A stretch of 64,000 bases of DNA, taken from positions 142,822,724 to 142,886,723 of the forward strand of contig NC_133772.1 of assembly GCF_003597395.2 (NCBI RefSeq). The letters run 5' to 3'. Within the stretch, counting starts at the first letter, position 1; every line of letters begins with the position of its first letter. Positions 1-11,785 of this stretch are shown in pieces. The notes under the pieces were generated by a model that was given only the letters and a program-made list of their open reading frames with translations, ran no database searches and was not told the origin of the DNA. This stretch comes from Chelonoidis abingdonii (taxonomy: Eukaryota; Chordata; Testudines; Testudinidae). The translations under genes were made by a program, and so were the position numbers.

Positions 1-260
1 TCAGGATCCTGAACTCGACCATCTCATGGTCACTGCCTCCCAGGTTCCCATCCACTTTTGCTTCCCCTACTAATTCTTTCCAGTTTGTGAGCAGCAAATC
101 AAGAAGAGCTCTGCCCCTAGTTGGTTCCTCCAGCTCTTGCACCAGGAAATTGTCCTCTACCCTTTCCAAAAACTTCCCGGATTGTCTGTGCACTGCTGTA
201 TTGCTCTCCCAGCAGATACCAGGGTGATTAAAGTCTCCCATGAGAACCAGGGCCTGTGAT
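1..260 (-). mobile_element. CR1 LINE fragment, endonuclease domain of ORF2
   Basis: Read on the minus strand, this stretch encodes part of the apurinic-like endonuclease of a CR1 non-LTR retrotransposon. The GDFN catalytic motif lies at about 227-239, and the SDHE motif that ends the domain lies at 23-34. Between them is the conserved [19 protein letters not shown] segment. In life the enzyme nicks genomic DNA to prime reverse transcription. The copy is cut by the left edge of the window (its 3' part lies further left) and is 5'-truncated at about 260, just upstream of GDFN. It is a relic with no neighbouring ORF1. The CR1 assignment is firm; the subfamily is unknown. Confidence 0.75.
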
Positions 261-446
261 CTGTGGAAGAAAGACAAACATGGCACATCCTGTGCAGGTC
301 ACAACAGCTGATCACTCACCATCCATATTACCTTCCTTCTAAGAGCTTCCTCAGCTGTTGCAGGAATTACTCAGAGAAGCCTGCAAGATGAAAGCCTCAG
401 TGGGCTCTCCCCAGATGAACTCGCAGTCAAACTCCTTCTATTCACT

Positions 447-697
447 GCTCAGCTGGTTCGCAGCTGACTGGCTTTTTATAACAGTCAGGCCCACTCAAGG
501 CCCACCTAAAACAAAGAACTCCCAATTCACACTGTTCAAAGAGTCCAGTACATGGTCAAACTGACAAACTGTCCCCATAACAGACACTCAGATACTCGCC
601 AACACAGCCCCCCAATGCAACACTTAGTGTACCTCCTCTCAGATAGATCCCAGTCAATCTGCCTCTATTTGCCGCTCAGCTGGTTCGCAGCTGACTG
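447..697. repeat. pair of exact 24-bp direct repeats 227 bp apart
   Basis: The motif GCTCAGCTGGTTCGCAGCTG, followed by ACTG, occurs at 447-470 and again at 674-697. Both copies follow a looser match (CAGTCAA, then a pyrimidine-rich stretch). This looks like one and a bit units of an imperfect tandem repeat with a period near 227 bp. Each copy is itself partly palindromic (CAGCTG twice). The family is not recognised. Confidence 0.55.
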
Positions 698-784
698 CCT
701 TCACAATTTGCCTTTGCCTTTATTTACAACTAAACAAATTTATAACTTGAAAACTAACAAGAAAATTGCATAGACACAGACAAT

Positions 785-1427
785 ATCACAGGCTAATTTT
801 CCTTTTGTAACTTTTTTTGTTTTCAAACCACCATGTGGCTGGAATGGGGTGTGAATTAATATTATTTAAAAAAGCAGCACAGGTAGCAATAAGACCAATT
901 ACAGCAAAATATTCACCATCTTTTTAATCTCCGAGGTTATGGAAAATGCTGTTTTCCTGCAAATTTAATATCTTAACTAAAAATTACATGGCATGTAATG
1001 TTTTACTTTTTGACTACGATATTTGTCAAGTTTGCAATATATTTGCCAACAAATTACACAGGGGGTGCACTCTAGTGAATTTTCATTAGCTAGAGGGAGT
1101 CTGGCATTTGACTTTGAAATATTTGCAATGTGCTAGCTTAGTGGTTTGGATCCAGTATGATTCAATTCACAGTTTGTAATAGCTGAGTTCGTACTGTACT
1201 TCCTGGGGTTCCATTTTGGGAAGTTGATTATTTCTGGAGGTTTGCTGTTTTGCTACAATTTCTGCTCACCTGAGACAGATCTTGGTATAATCTGGAGTCA
1301 AACTTTCTCCACTGGATATTGCTAAAGAGCTAAATCCTCTGATTTAAGACCCATTTGAAAGAGAATTGTCGATTAATTATACAGAAGGAAAGTGAAAATC
1401 TGAAATGTGACTAATATGTGCTCTGAG
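785..1427. other. AT-rich DNA, nothing recognised
   Basis: AT-rich sequence with no transposon termini, no exon-like open frame and no simple repeat. Confidence 0.5.
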
Positions 1428-1707
1428 GGCTTGTCTACACTCGAAATGCCACAACAGCTCAGCTGAACTGCTGTAGCACTCAGTGTAGACAATATCTATG
1501 CCAATGAGAGGGGCTGTCCCATTGCCATAGATAATCCACCTCCCCAAAAGATGGTATCTAGGTTGATGGAAGAATGCTTCCAATGACTTCGTGCTGTCTG
1601 CACTGGTGGTTAGGTTGGCTTAACAATGCCACTCAGCGATGTGGAGTTTTTCCACACTCCTGAGTGACACAGTTAAGCAGACTTAATTTTCTAGTGTAGA
1701 CCAGGCC
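1428..1707. mobile_element. MITE with GGCYTGTCTACACT-type termini
   Basis: A 280-bp non-autonomous DNA transposon. The left terminus GGCTTGTCTACACT and the right terminus AGTGTAGACCAGGCC are imperfect inverted repeats. The flanks carry an identical TGAG at 1424-1427 and 1708-1711, a possible 4-bp target duplication. There is no coding capacity. Repeats with TCTACAC-type ends are abundant in turtle DNA, and three other pieces in this window have similar ends (1784, 54660, 56777). The superfamily is not assigned. Confidence 0.65.
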
Positions 1708-1783
1708 TGAGACACATATTGCACACAAAGATTCCCAGGCTGGATCAGGCCAAGGTGTCTGTCTAGCCCAGGATCTTGTCTCT

Positions 1784-1943
1784 GAGGGTACGTCTACACA
1801 GAGATAAAAGACCCCTGGCTTGGCCACAGCTGGCCTTGGTCAGCTGACTCATGCTCATGAGGTTTGGGCTTGCGGGGCTAAAAAAACAAAAAATACCTTT
1901 GTGGACATTTAGGCTCAGGCTGGAGCCTGAGTAGACCTAGCCC
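1784..1943. mobile_element. second TCTACAC-end MITE, partial
   Basis: It starts GAGGGTACGTCTACACA and ends near TGAGTAGACC. The interior contains the GCTGACTC and GGGCTTGCGGGGCT type sequence seen in turtle copies. The ends are weak inverted repeats and no target duplication was found, so the boundaries are approximate. Confidence 0.4.
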
Positions 1944-3883
1944 GATAGTGGCCAGCATCAGTGTTTCAGCGGAATATGCAGGGGAAATATTCTGAGATAC
2001 CCCATCCCCAGGAGAAGTTCTGAGCCCTGAATTAAAGTCCTGCTTGGGTCTTTTGGAAACGACAGGATTGCACCTGAGGCTGTCATCAGATGTTTGGCTG
2101 TGTGCGTGTGTTCTTTCTGTGTGCTGCGCTGGACCAGATAGCCAGTAAAGCAGGCTGTCATCCTTCTGCCCAATAAGACCACAAGACCTGGTTTAGTAGT
2201 GAACGCTCCTGGCCAGATTTCTTGCTGACGAAGCATGGTACTAATGCCCTGGTTCCATGGTTAGAGGTACACTAACACATGTCTGCCCGTGACAATGGAC
2301 ATGGGGCAAGGGTATTCAGTTTTGTTCGGTTAGAAAGTTGGCAACCCTAAGCACCTCAGTCAGTGGTGGGACTTTCCACTGCCCCCTAGGCCAGACGAGG
2401 GATTAAAGCAAGGTATCCCAACATTTATAGACTGAGACAAACCATCTGGGATACACAAATTATGTATCACCTTACATGTTTTCATGACGTGTTTGTTACC
2501 TCCCGTTGTACTTTCCTCCTGATGTTTCAGAGAAAACATTCCTATTCACCACCTGTCTTTGTACTTTCACTCCTGATGCTGCAGAGAAGACATCATTATT
2601 TATCAGTTTTGTCAAACCATTTTATCGTGTGCCAGGTGTTCTTGTGCTGGCCTGTTGGAATGTGTTTACATATTCCGTGTGTTTAGCAATGCTAGCAATA
2701 CCGATGCCGAGTTTGTGTACTGGACACTGACTTGGAGGCAAACATCTGCTTTTGACAGGGCCTGACTGTTGCTGGTAGCATAATTCTGTTAACTTTGGTT
2801 CAGGCTTCAGGCCTTGCACTAGCCCACACTTCAGGCTCTCTCTTTCTACTACAGAGGCACGAGCACTTTTGATGAACTTGCTCTCCTCATTACTATTCTT
2901 GAATTTTCCTACTTAAGCCCCTTCCTGCTAATGGACTCCACATCAGATAGTCTATGGAGCCCCAACTGATTCACCAGAAGGCCTGTTTCTCCCCTGTCCT
3001 CCACCTTATGTAGTCTCTTACCCTTGAGCATAAAATGCGACCAGATCAGTTGATTTAATGAAGTAATCATGACCAGTGTCTACAAAAGAAAACAATTAGC
3101 ACTGGATAAGCAATAGATTAATGCTTATCCGTGTCAGACACACTATCTGCAACTGTTGCAGACACAGGAGAGGACATGAAAAGAGAACAATAAGAAAAAA
3201 ATACATTGTTTAATTGTACTGCAGTCTGCTATCTCTACTGGAGCCTCTTCCTGGTCCAGTATAAAGCAAACAACATGTGGTGGCATTTGCAGATGTCAGT
3301 TATGTCCCTGCAATTTTTTTTAATTTAAAGGACACAGAAGTTTGATTTTAAAAGATGATAGCTGGTCTGGTTGTTGGATGGAATCACGACTGCATGGAAA
3401 TCATCCATCCTCAGATAAATGATAATAAAATCCTCCCCGGCATGCACAGGGCTTTCAGCTCTCTTCCGCTCCTCAGCACTGATTCTCTACAACCAGGGAT
3501 TTTGCCTGAAATTTACCCTCCTTTGAAAGTGCTTTTGTTCTTTCTGGTTCTGTGACTGATGTCTTTCTCTTCAGAGTCTGTTCAGTGGAGAAAGAGTAAT
3601 ATACTGCATGGGCAGTAGTCTGCAGCTAGACTGTGCAGGCTACAACTGAGCCAGTTTCTGTCAGCTTTGGATGGAGACCTCTGATCAAAAGAGAGATGCT
3701 GCATGACATGACACCGGTAATTCTGTGTCTTGGGTCAGTACTGATGCAATGTCCACATGCAGCAAGTGGCACTGTGCTGCAACAGGCAATGCCTTATTGT
3801 GATGAGAAATGCCAGTGAAATCCTGTTCAGTTCTGAGCACGTGGATCTGATGAGACTTGATTTGGCTGGCATGGTCCTGCCTA
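1944..3883. other. no gene or repeat recognised
   Basis: Mixed-composition DNA. Short open frames exist on both strands, but none shows a family motif, a plausible splice framework or codon bias. Nothing else could be supported. Confidence 0.45.
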
Positions 3884-3980
3884 AACTCATAGATTTTTAG
3901 GTTCATAGATGTTAAGGCCATCTAGTTTGGCTCATATCATGCAGTGTAACGCTTACCAAAAATCCTCCCTAAACTCAATC
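3884..3980 (-). mobile_element. CR1 LINE 3'-end fragment
   Basis: The + strand reads TCATAGATTTTTAG, then TCATAGATGTTAAGGCC and CATCTAGT. This is the reverse complement of the usual CR1 3' tail, with two imperfect tail units, followed by degraded 3'UTR. It is short and old; the boundaries are rough. Confidence 0.45.
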
Positions 3981-6900
3981 TGATAGGACGTTACACTTTA
4001 TATTTTTTGTATTCATTAATCACGTTGTCCAATTACAATCACTGAAACAATACAAATCATGTAGGATGAAAGTCACTCATATTTAATGTTTTAATCCAGA
4101 TATCAATCTCAACTGATTTGCACCCATTTACACTGGGTCTCAATTTGGCCCATAATCCCTAAAACTCTGGTTTTCCATCATTATGTACGAGGTATAATTC
4201 TTTCAACTGCATTGATATTATGGGAGTTTTTAAATCCTAGCAATTAGGTCCGTTCCAATGATCCCTTGGGTGCTTTATGGATTATATCCTGGATTTGACT
4301 TGGGGCGGCTGTCAGCAAGTGTATTCACGAACAATCGCAGTTAAGTAAGAACTAAAATAATTAGCTGAAGAGCATAGCTCCTCATGGTAACCACAAAGGC
4401 ATTTTTAAAACTACAGTCCTGAATTCAACATGTTGGAACTGGCCAGTTCTAGGTGAACAAATAGATCTACGGGGCTTTGCTTTGTATGTTAACTGATGGC
4501 AACATGAAGCAAACCACCTAAACTTTTCAAAGCGGCTACTTGAAAGCCTTTCTGATATGAACACCTTCGCAAAGTCCTCAGTTTTTATCTAGCTTTATTT
4601 CTTCAAATGATTCTGTGGAGGTTTTGAGTGTGTATCACTTTGTCTCCCACAATTTGGGAGGGTACCATTTCACCACTTCTGTGTCATGTGCTCTCTGCTC
4701 CTGGCTTGTACTGTGTACGTTGGGAAAATAGAAATGAATCAAGACAAAACACAAGGCAGCTCCTGTTTCTATGTTTTGCTCTTTAGATATCCTTGTAGTT
4801 GACAGGATCCAGTCTTTGGCCTGCCTGTCAGACAGCTTGCTGATGAACACCTGTGCTACTTGTTGGGTTTGAAAGCTAAATCACCTAGATGGGCTTCCAA
4901 ATGTCCTCTCTGCCAAAAGTGGCTCAGCAGTTTTGGAAAAGATGGATTTAATATTTATCTGTATTTATATTGAAAAGCGTCTTTCCTAGAGGCCCCTGAG
5001 CCCGCTAAATTACTACCTCTCCACAGGGAAGAAGAAGTGCAGTTGCATTGCCCTCAGCCTGCTCCAAATCTGACTGATCCCCCCTCTTGTCATCTTGACA
5101 TAGCATCACGAATGCTCATGCTGTGAGGAAAACAGAGTACGGTCCAGCTTTTTCCTGCCACAGGGTGGCAGCTGCTGCCCCTTGTGCCACACTCATGATG
5201 CGGAAGGAGTCCATGGGGCTGTGTTACACAGGTGCAACTCGAGACTAATTCCAGTCACTTCCATTTCATGCCAGTGCAGACGCAACGTCCAATCCAGGCC
5301 GCCAGTGGCACTACTAGAGTCTGTGGGGTAGCAGCTGCTTGCACTGGGCAGGACTTCTGCCTCATATCTTTATCCCTGTCTTTATTTGGTTGGGGATCTG
5401 GATTGGCACCTACTTTGTGGTCCATCAACATGCAGGTCACCCGCCTGCCTACCTGGTTGCCATGGCAACCATCAAGGCCAAGGCAGTGCTGGTCCTTTTC
5501 CTCTGCCCTGTGCCCCAATAGAAGCTGTTGCTGCCATCATTTGCAAGATGGGCCCTGAGGAGAAAAAGAAATCCCAAAAAGTAACAGAGAGAGAATTCAG
5601 CTATATAGCTTTTGTCAGGTGCTGTCCTGAGAAGAGAGGACATCTCCTCCTGTTACCATGCTGAACGGGGGACACAGAGAAAAAGGGGGTGAAACATGCA
5701 CACTGGGAGAACTGGAAAGCATCTGAATTCTTGCGGGATTTGTAATCTGAGGGGGAGACTGTAACAATTGTTTTGTGTATTTATTGATAGTTTTAATTTA
5801 GCTCGCCCTGCATTTATTTCTTATCCCTTCCTTAGTGGGGTCCTCTATCTCATGGCTGTGCCATCATTTGAAATCAAAACACCACCGGGATCAATGGGGG
5901 ATTACAATGTACTAGGTTTCATATACAGATGTCTGCACATCTGCGACGTGCCTGCGATATGGCTGTCTGGCAGTGACTCACCAGCTGTTGTGCCTCCTTG
6001 TGGCCAGGGGAAGCATCACAGGGTATTTCTCTGTAGTCCTGCTAATCAGGATTGCTGATGGTTCCCCTTTGCCTTGTGACTCGGTTTTCACCAGCAGTCC
6101 CAGGACCTCACACCAGATTGACGACCCTGGTCCAGGCCCAATAGCCCTTCAGGTCCCTTGTGTTTGGATGCTTCTCAGTGAGGCTGTGAGGGAACCAAGC
6201 CCCTCTCTTTATCCTGGGTTCCAGCCCAGGAGTCCTGGTTTCCATGGCTAAAGTCTGTCTGATGCAGCTCTTGCTTTTTTCCTATGCTGTTTCCTATATC
6301 AACTCACTTTCTTTTCAGGGGGCTCATTCTCAGCAGGGATCTGCACTGAAGTGAAGCCCCTAACCCCAGTTCTTTAGGTGGCAAAGGAAACTCAATTTAC
6401 AGAAATGGAGAGCAACACCAGCTTCTCTGTCCTACCAGGATCCTCCAGCCACTAGTCCTGCTGTTCTGTGCTCACAGGCAACCCGAGGTAACTTGGCTGT
6501 CTCTCGGCTGTGGTCCATTTTGAGAGCCAGAAAGGCCTGTCCACCTCCCCAAGCTGGGGCCTTATGAACAGCGCTTCCCCCTTTTTTAAGGCTCTTCTTT
6601 CAAGACTGGCAGGTCTTGCCAGGGCGGGGCTGCCTGAGCTCGCAGCTGCTCTTTAATACCTGCTTGCCTGGTGCAGGATTTTTAACTGCACTGAAGTAGT
6701 TCGTAGTACTGAAGTCATAATAGTCTGATCTCCAACATGTACACACATTCATTCCTCTTGTTCTATAAATAGTTTAAAGCCCATAACTTCTTTTGTTTCT
6801 GTTTCACATCAGAAACAAATTTCCAGAGTGTGAAGGAAAGATGTGTGACTCTCTCTGAACTGTGGTCTGTAAATCTAACGTCCGCCTGCTTGTGCTCTGA

Positions 6901-8793
6901 GGTGTATAAATGCACTGGCAGCTTCAAGCTAGGAAGTTCCAGACCTTTTTGTCCATTTTCATTTTCTCCTTATGCACTGACATTTGTGCCTCATTACAAA
7001 CACGGTGCGGAGGAAGGCATCGTTCAATGGACTCCAGAGTCCCTTCTTGCTATGGGAAAATAGAAATACATTTGCTTTGGAAATTGTGAATCAAATGTGT
7101 GTTATTTAATGATTCCCTCGCAACGTTTTTAGCGTTTCTGGGAAAGTTTACTATAGGGAATATCTAGCAAGTCTTTCCATGACTATCTGGGGGATCATTT
7201 ACCATTTACTTAGTTACATAAGGAGAGAAAGATGCATTCACTAGGGAACAGTACAGCGTTAATGGTTTGATGGATAGCTTTACTATTAGCTCTTGAAATA
7301 ATGATGTTTTGTAAATGGAATGTGTAAAGAACTCATCGGCAATGCTGCAATGTAGTAATCCATGCAGAAAAAATGAATACAGCTGAGCCTCTGAACAGCA
7401 CAGTTATCTTTTTTCTGTCTGAAACAAAATGTTAGCTCCTATCCTGAACTAGAACAGATAACCCTTTGTCTTATAAATGTAGTGGGCCCTTGCTATACAA
7501 CCCTGTAGGAAGCCGAGAGTTTGCATTTTAGACCTATATGCTTCATACAAAAGGGGGAAGCTACAGATAGTGGAATTTCTATAGGGTTCAACAGGCTTAC
7601 ATCAAAGGCTGCTTTATAAAAGATGAGCACTGCAATGACCATTATGTACGGAAGTATAATGTGTGTAAAATATGCCACAAATTCCAGAAAACACTCAGGA
7701 AATAAAATTTCTCTCTGTCCTGAAGAGGTCAAACTCTTCCTGTTAATTCTAACAAGGGGATTCTGAAGGTTTGTGTTTCCCAGTCCTGGCACTATAATTC
7801 TGTTTGCAGGCCAGGAAGATATTAAATTTGCAAAGTACAGTTATGGGAGTCTATAAGACTCATCTTCCCAATGAATCATTAGGAAAATAGCACATAACTG
7901 TTTCTTAATTCACAATTAAGCATGGCTTTATATATTTTTATCTCTATCAACTAAATAATGCAGTAGAAAAAGTGATTGACTGCAACAGAATCTTTCCATT
8001 TTTCTTCACTGTTCACAAAGCCACTACAAGTCATTTTGGCCCAGATCCTGCAGTTAGATCTGTGTGGGCAGATCCCTGCTCTTGTGAGGAGTCCAGCTAG
8101 TGTCTTTATGGATCCTATTGCAAAACTGAAGGGGTTGTCTCACTCCTGATGCCTCCTTGGAGTGGTGTAGCAGGTCTCTCCCCACTGGACGTCTCCTGCT
8201 ACCGGCTGCACCACCTCTGCCGTGACATTTCTCTCCCTGTGGCTTGGCCCTCTGGTTAGGTCACTTAAAAGTCTTTGGTAGTCCACCAACAAAAGCCATG
8301 GGGAATTAATGCAAATAAACTCAGTTAATAAGAACTAGAGGGGATGATTCCTGCTTGGGGCACTTCAGAATCAGCCTCTCCCTTCTCTGGACAGTGGTTT
8401 TCTGGGAAGCGCCTGCCTTCAGTCAGCCCTTTCCTCAGGGGATGAAGGTCTTCTCTCTTCCCTAGTCTTCCCCCAGGTGAACTCCTCTGCTCCCCTTTTA
8501 ACTCCTCCTCCTGCCCGTGCACACCGTGTATGTGTGGTGTGATTGTGGCTGGCTGAGCCCCAGAGCAGCTCCTTAACCTCTTGTTGTCCAGTGTAGGGTT
8601 TGCACACCCCAGCACACCTTGCAGGAAAAATATGCTATTAATATCCATTAACTTCAGAGTTCAGCCAATCAGCACCATGGCTAAGAGTCATTTTTAAAGA
8701 TGGCTGCCTAAAGTTTGGCCCCAAAATAAATATTTGGGCACCTAATGCAGTGGCCAGATTTTTCAAAAGTGCTGTGCACTGTAGTGGGGTGAA
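3981..8793. other. long stretch without recognised genes
   Basis: No host exon could be supported. 5870-6260 and 8110-8640 are moderately GC-rich and may be old LTR or other repeat sequence, but I found no TG...CA ends or target duplications. 4640-5050 and 6780-7480 look like ordinary unique DNA. Confidence 0.4.
8040..8110. repeat. half of a palindromic short repeat
   Basis: It begins GGCCCAGATCCTGCAGTTAG and continues through GATCTGTGTGGGCAGA. It resembles one arm of a palindromic amniote repeat; the second arm is not present. Confidence 0.35.
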
Positions 8794-9591
8794 GTGGCCT
8801 CCCACAACTTGGAGGGGGAGGAACTCCTCACTGAGCCCAGGTGAGCGGAGTGAGGCCATGCTCACTCCTCCCACCGGAATTCAGGACAGGACGTATAAAA
8901 GCTCAGTCTGAGAGCTCAGTTGGGCTGCAGCGGCCAGAGGAGCCAGATGCCTCCGGCTTGCTCCCAACCTGGGAGACTGCTGTTGACCCCTGGGGAGCTG
9001 AGGACTGGCCAGAGCCACTGGAGCCATATGCTGACCCGACCATGGAGGCATTGCCAGGACTACCATAGGCCTTCTACCCTGATGAGCTGGAAAACCCTTT
9101 ACAGACTCAGGTTACACCCTGAGGGGGAGTTAGAAAATGGCCCAGGTTCAGCCAACCCTAGTCTGGCTGCATTGTTGCCATAGACCCAGTCAGCATATTG
9201 TGGTCAGGATCCCCACTGACCTTCTTCAGCGGCGATAGTCGCTACTAGGGCCCCAGGTGGGAACACAGTGGAGTGGGTGGACCTATAGCCCCCCCACTCA
9301 TCGCAACCCTGGGATGGCAGTGTCCCATTCTCTAGGCCAAGAAGCCAGTGCGTGTCGCCCATCTGCCGGAGCTAGGATGCCTGAATCCCTTGCTGCTTGA
9401 CCCTGAACACAGGCTCGAGCCATAGACTCTTATTGCCCTGCCCTGGCTATGGGCCTGGGCTCCTTAATGATGTTTGCTGCTCACTCCCTGAAGACAGGCC
9501 TGAGCTAGAGACTCTTGTCACCCCACTAATTCCTCACGGTAGGCAGAGTGGCCTCCCACGGACCTGGAGGGGGAGGAACCCCATCACTAAG
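8794..9591 (+). mobile_element. TATA-bearing repeat, copy A, with terminal direct repeats
   Basis: A repeat of about 800 bp bounded by two direct copies of a roughly 44-bp GA-rich segment (8794 and 9548, period 754), each containing the motif CTGGAGGGGGAGGAA or close to it. A good TATA box (TATAAAA, 8894-8900) sits about 100 bp inside. It is followed by GAGCTCAGTTG, a conserved GTCGCT-CTAGGGCCCC block (9238-9290), and an imperfect 85-bp tandem duplication (about 9401 and 9486) just before the right direct repeat. The same order recurs on the minus strand at 18438-19329, so this is a real family. It could be an LTR, a promoter monomer of a retrotransposon 5'UTR, or a tandem repeat unit. An open frame follows the TATA box but is not recognisable. 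Confidence 0.6.
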
Positions 9592-11664
9592 CCACTACAG
9601 CACCCAGCAGCTTCCACTGGCTTCGTTTGGAGCTGTAGGCGATCGGCAACTTTGAAAATTGGTAATATTAAGACAAAATACCATCCCGACTGCACAGACT
9701 GCACGATAGTCAGGTGTGCTGCTTTGTTGATACCACAGGGTCTGAGACTGCAGGTGAGGTTTTGTGTTAGAGTGAGAGTGTGAAGCTGGAATATCTGTTC
9801 CATGCTGGTGTCTGTTATTGGGCATGGAAGCGAAGGCCATAGGGAGCATTGCAGTGTGTGACCAGTCGTGTGGTAAGGCCACGTGAAGACGATGAGGAAT
9901 GTACGTTACTATAGGTAGGTAGAGCAGAATTCAGGGGTGCATTGCCCTTAATTCTGTTCAACATTATAGTCAACAATGATCCTTTGTGTCACTGGCATAT
10001 TACTTCTGGAGCAAGAAGCTGAAGCTCTGAAATGCAAATGTGGAGTTTCACCTATATAACGGCTGCACCCTTCCAACAATTGTACTCAGTGTGTAGAAGG
10101 GCAGAAAGCTTTTCTGTGCTAGGAAAAATGAAGCCATGTGACCGCAGAAAGAACAGCCACAGCAAATGCCTCCATTAACAATAGGACGTGGGACATCAGT
10201 GAGAAGAACTGAAAATGAGGAGGCTGGGCTGTTTCACCTCAGATTTATCCAGATGAAACCAGGAAGACTACAACCTTTCCATGACTTCCCGTTGGGCTTG
10301 CCTCCTCTGTTAGGGATTTACGTCTCTCTCTCAGACTTCGGTTTACAAAGAACTGTGACACTAGCTCACTCATTGCTTCATTTCACAAGCAGCATATTTC
10401 AATCAGAGACGGAAAAGAACAGGACTTTCCCTCCCTGGTGTAAAGCAACCTGGATGATGCTACCTAGCTAAAGAGGTGATTGCTGACGTCACATGCATGT
10501 TATCAGCATGGATTTATTCATTACAGCATTAGCACTGAAGAGCTAATTCATTCCAGTTATAAAACCTGGCAGTTTTAATAGACAGGAAAGGTATCCACCA
10601 GATTCTTAGTACTTCTGTGCTGCTGCTCCTGTGCTCTAGAGTCCTGCACAAGTGGGTGTTTTTCTTTTACTATCTGTGACCAGATATCAGGGCCTGATTT
10701 GCCTTGCACAGCAATTTTACCCTGGTATAACTTCCAGTGGTGAAATTAACAGGGGAACGAGGCGGCGAGGTGGAGGCAGGTACAGCTCCCCTCTCAGTGG
10801 CTGTTTGATGTATGTGTGGTATCTCTGTAAGCGTATTCTGCAATTGACCAAAGGAGGGTTAGGACATGAGTTTTTACATAGGGCTGAGGAGTGAGGCCAT
10901 CCCGCAGTCTCCCACCAGGGGTGGCTCCTGGCACTGTGACCCCATGTCATGTCTCAATGCCATTCTTCGCATTTGACCTGGCCGCCGCTCTGCTGTGACA
11001 CTCCTCCATCATGATCAGTGGGACCAAGTCTGAGTGGCACTGTGACTACATGCCCCAGATCGCAACACCCAGGATGGGGAGCTGGGCCCAGCCCTATGGG
11101 ACCGAAGCTGCCACTGCCAGGGGAGTGCAGAGGTGGGGGGGGGTAACTCTCCAGCCTACCCAGTCCCCCCTCACCAGTTACAAAATCCAGCTCTCTACTG
11201 ATACCTCATTGGTATAAATGGAGCTACTCTTGATTTGTTCTCAGCAGGAGAATCATTCCTTTAACTCTAAAAATTATATCAAATGAAATATCCCAAGGAA
11301 AAAAAATAGATTGAAGACCATTGATTTTGGTGCCTTATTAATATTCCACATCAATAGTTAAATCTTTAACACAGTTTGTATTTTAATACTACGTTTAAGA
11401 CCAATGACAGCTAACGCAGACAACCAAACACACCACAATAAAAAGAGCGAGATAGAAATCTCTTCTCTTTTCCTCACCCTCAGTGCCATTTGGGAGAAAG
11501 TGGGTTGAAGCCTGTAAAATGATTTTTACTGTGATGTGTTCGTTTATGTATGGTAGTGTCTTATAACATCTCCAATCTCCATATCGGTTGCCTCTTGTGG
11601 AAGGAATTTTATTTTTACTTTGCTGTGGGTTGTTCATGAGAACCGAAGGTTTGGTACTGTAAGG
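9592..11664. other. no gene recognised; GC-rich patch at 10900-11170
   Basis: Mostly unremarkable DNA. The 10900-11170 patch is GC-rich and resembles old repeat sequence, but no termini can be assigned. Short open frames here are not convincing as exons. Confidence 0.4.
10484..10491. promoter_or_regulatory. full palindromic CRE motif
   Basis: TGACGTCA, the consensus site for CREB/ATF bZIP dimers, in the context GCTGACGTCACATGCATG. The exact 8-mer is expected only about once in 65 kb by chance, and less in CpG-depleted DNA. There is no associated gene or promoter in view. Confidence 0.3.
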
Positions 11665-11777
11665 CAGTGTTTCTCAACTTTTTTGATATCAGGGATCAAC
11701 TTGCTGCCTGCCTAAACAGAATCAGGCAGATTTCAGGGACTGGTGCCAGTCCATGGGCCAGTTGTTGAGAAACACTG
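11665..11777. mobile_element. short hAT-type MITE
   Basis: A 113-bp element with inverted termini CAGTGTTTCTCAACT and AGTTGTTGAGAAACACTG. It is flanked by an 8-bp target duplication, CTGTAAGG at 11657-11664 and CTCTAAGG at 11778-11785 (7 of 8 identical). The CAG...CTG ends and 8-bp duplication fit the hAT superfamily. It has no coding capacity. Confidence 0.75.
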
Positions 11778-11785
11778 CTCTAAGG

